Part shown: positions 5,896 through 6,718 of the stretch, in pieces
How the letters are laid out: each line of letters opens with the position of its first letter
Position numbering within the stretch: the first letter of the stretch is position 1
Assembly (NCBI GenBank): GCA_007695205.1
Contig: REEF01000326.1
Span: 1-6,718 of the forward strand
DNA from: Planctomycetaceae bacterium
GTDB taxonomy: Bacteria > Planctomycetota > Planctomycetia > Pirellulales > Pirellulaceae
Length of the DNA stretch: 6,718 nucleotides
Reading direction: 5' to 3'
Translations under genes and position numbers: made by a program
Notes under the pieces: model-generated
Database searches by the model: none
What the model saw: only the letters and a program-made list of their open reading frames with translations
Told to the model about the DNA's origin: nothing

Positions 5896-5901
5896 TACAA
5901 T
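5893..5901 (+). promoter_or_regulatory. Extended -10 promoter element for the small protein/arsR operon
   Basis: TGGTACAAT fits the extended -10 pattern TGn followed by TACAAT (five of six to TATAAT). No convincing -35 box lies upstream, as is common for extended -10 promoters. Transcription would begin near 5908, giving a leader of about 36 nt that contains the strong ribosome binding site AAAGGAG at 5931-5937. Confidence 0.45.
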
Positions 5902-5943
5902 CGTCCACAAAAGTCTCTTGGGAAGCAATAAAAGGAGAAGAAC

Positions 5944-6192
5944 GTGGCAGATTTGAAGATCAGGGTGTTCAAGGGTGGCGAGTCCGATCCGAAGACAACC
6001 GTCACGATCCCTGGCGGTGTGCTTAAAATCGCATCGAAGCTGATCCCGAAGAAGGCGGTCAGCGCGCTTCAGGCGAAGGGAATCGATATCGCGGAAATCG
6101 TCAGGCTTTCGGAGGATCCCGACGCGAGGGGGACCCTGATCCGAGTCGAAGAGCACGACGAAGACGAGACGATCGAGATCGCTCTCGAGTAG
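5944..6192 (+). CDS. Uncharacterised 82-residue acidic cytoplasmic protein, partner gene of the ArsR regulator
   Basis: The start is GTG, chosen because AAAGGAG ends six bases before it and because the protein begins directly with a beta-strand-like segment. Visible layout: two likely strands (LKIRVFKGG, KTTVTIPGG), a basic helix (VLKIASKLIPKKAVSALQAKG), a second helix (DIAEIVRLSEDPDA) and two acidic closing strands (GTLIRVEEHDEDETIEIALE). There is no signal peptide, membrane segment, cysteine or recognisable catalytic motif. The sequence resembles small bacterial modules, often found after SHOCT-like or DUF4097-type regions, with the pattern of strand, 'P-G/L' turn, helix, 'GIDxxEI' and a closing acidic 'VEIxxE'. 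I recall this only as a family resemblance. It lies 40 bp before arsR on the same strand, so it is probably under that regulator's control. The acidic, Asp/Glu/His-rich end could bind metal or a basic partner, but no function is known. Confidence 0.8.
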   Translation: MADLKIRVFKGGESDPKTTVTIPGGVLKIASKLIPKKAVSALQAKGIDIAEIVRLSEDPDARGTLIRVEEHDEDETIEIALE

Positions 6193-6232
6193 CAGGATTC
6201 GGCGAGGCAACCAGCAGCGAAGGTGACGGCCC

Positions 6233-6601
6233 ATGCGTGAGATCTTGAGGGTAATGAAGGCGTTGTCGGACGAAACACGATTGAGGATCGTGGCGGCGTT
6301 GGACGGCCGCGAATTGTGTCTGTGTCAGATCGTGGAATTGCTGGGTTTGGCGAATTCGACGGTGTCACGGCACATGTCGATCCTGTATCAGGCGGGGATC
6401 GTCCGGTCGCGGAAGGATGGGCGATGGAACTGGTTCCGCATGGCCGATGAAGACGGCACCCAAGCCCAGGCAGCCGTTGCGTTGGTCATGCGATCGTTGG
6501 CTGCGGACGACCGGATCCGCGACGATGCCCAACGGCTGAAGCAGATCCTGAGCGTCGCCCCCGAAATTCTCTGCCGCCAGCGGAACTCGCCCCCGTGTTG
6601 A
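6233..6601 (+). CDS. ArsR/SmtB-family metalloregulatory transcriptional repressor
   Basis: A dimeric winged-helix repressor that would release DNA on binding a metal or metalloid. At 122 residues it has the usual length. MKALSDETRLRIVAALDGRELCLCQIVELLGLANSTVSRHMSILYQAGIVRSRKDGRWNWF is the classic fold. ELCLC places C29 and C31 at the alpha-3 site used by E. coli ArsR for arsenite (ELCVCDLC), but the third cysteine is replaced by V34. C114 and C122 in the C-terminal tail could supply further thiol ligands, as happens in some other ArsR proteins. LANSTVSRHMSILYQAGIV is the recognition helix region, and KDGRWNWF the wing. The start ATG has AGGTGA (6221-6226) six bases upstream. It is the second gene after the 82-residue protein. 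No arsenic permease, reductase or methyltransferase gene is seen before the window ends, so the inducer is open; arsenite, antimonite or a soft metal is inferred. Confidence 0.92.
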   Translation: MREILRVMKALSDETRLRIVAALDGRELCLCQIVELLGLANSTVSRHMSILYQAGIVRSRKDGRWNWFRMADEDGTQAQAAVALVMRSLAADDRIRDDAQRLKQILSVAPEILCRQRNSPPC

Positions 6602-6718
6602 AGGCCCCGGGCGGTAGCGGATCGGCGATCCTGGCGAGTCGGCGGAAGGGGTCGGGGGTAGGTTTAGGGCCAACACGTTTACAAAAGGTTTGGAGTATAA
6701 CCCAAAACACAACCCCCC
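6602..6718. other. Intergenic region after arsR, ending in a G/C-run inverted repeat
   Basis: No gene is visible. A weak hairpin, GGATC-GGC-GATCC at 6619-6631, follows the arsR stop codon but has only five base pairs and no T-run. From 6648 the composition changes to G-rich and then A/C-rich, which corresponds to the two arms of the imperfect inverted repeat described separately. Confidence 0.6.
6648..6718. repeat. Imperfect inverted repeat related to the one at 1301-1373, cut by the window end
   Basis: The left part (6648-6674) aligns with 1301-1326 at about 22 of 27 positions with one gap: both start GGGGTCGGG and end GGCCAAC. Its arm 6654-6669 pairs without gaps with 6701-6716 at 12 of 16 positions (GGG/CCC, TTTG/CAAA, T/A, GGGG/CCCC). 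The loop between the arms, 6670-6700, is 31 nt long and starts CCAAC, the same length and start as in the other copy. The right arm probably runs a few bases past the window. I read it as a decayed copy of the same element; G-rich bias could explain part of the match. Confidence 0.5.

Larger units (their letters stand above)
5695..5943. promoter_or_regulatory. Divergent promoter region between the DUF1559 gene and the small protein/arsR operon
   Basis: No gene is credible in these roughly 250 bases. An ATG at 5861 behind a seven-G run opens only 31 codons of unconvincing composition that run into the next gene. The segment is less GC-rich than the flanking genes. It contains a nine-base direct repeat CGGAGGGAT (5720-5728 and 5797-5805, 77 bp apart), an imperfect dyad at 5878-5895 and an extended -10 box at 5893-5901. 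For the minus strand, TTGGCA with TAGATT 15 bases on is a possible but weak promoter within about 5763-5789. Confidence 0.5.

Noticed and set aside
5861..5956. A 31-codon frame starting at ATG 5861 behind a seven-G run
   Set aside because: The G-run is a poor Shine-Dalgarno match and sits directly against the ATG. The start lies upstream of the likely transcription start near 5908, and the peptide has no features.
6619..6631. Hairpin GGATC-GGC-GATCC after arsR as a terminator
   Set aside because: The stem is only five base pairs with a three-base loop and no T-run, so termination cannot be supported.

Overview
The window looks like chromosomal DNA from a planctomycete, most likely of the Pirellulaceae/Rhodopirellula type. 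The main reason is the minus-strand gene at 4759-5682. It has the planctomycete DUF1559 form: a type IV pilin-like N-terminus (FTLVELLVVIAIIGVLVALL) and an H-x9-DG motif near the C-terminus. A small lipoprotein of the kind often seen beside such genes follows it. The moderately high G+C and the very frequent CGATCG hexamer fit this, but the assignment rests on family resemblance and not on a search.

Layout. 1-251 (+): acidic C-terminal tail of a gene that starts upstream, beginning inside a 15-bp tandem repeat (DEELA units) and overlapping the next gene by 35 bp. 217-1242 (+): tsaD, the tRNA threonylcarbamoyladenosine transferase subunit. 1243-1495: convergent intergenic region holding two nested inverted repeats, a 16-bp perfect palindrome and a terminator-like hairpin. 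1496-5682 (-): a run transcribed right to left, of DUF1559 pseudopilin-like protein, then a small transthyretin-like lipoprotein, then a two-domain M16 zinc protease with a signal peptide. A hairpin and a possible internal promoter lie between the first two. 5689-5943: divergent promoter region. 5944-6601 (+): a two-gene operon of an uncharacterised 82-residue acidic protein and an ArsR-family metalloregulator with an ELCLC metal-site motif. 6602-6718: intergenic, with what seems to be a decayed relative of the 1301-1373 inverted repeat, cut by the window end.

How the genes work together. tsaD is a housekeeping translation gene and probably has no functional link to its neighbours beyond coupling to the upstream gene. 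The minus-strand run encodes three exported or envelope products (inferred from an N-terminal pilin-like segment, a lipobox and a Sec signal peptide), so they plausibly act together at the cell envelope. The plus-strand pair is a plausible self-regulated metal or metalloid response unit whose effector, if any beyond the small protein, lies outside the window. I found no rRNA, tRNA, CRISPR array, transposase gene or phage gene. The least explained elements are the paired inverted-repeat structures, which share a 31-nt loop, and the small protein/ArsR pair.
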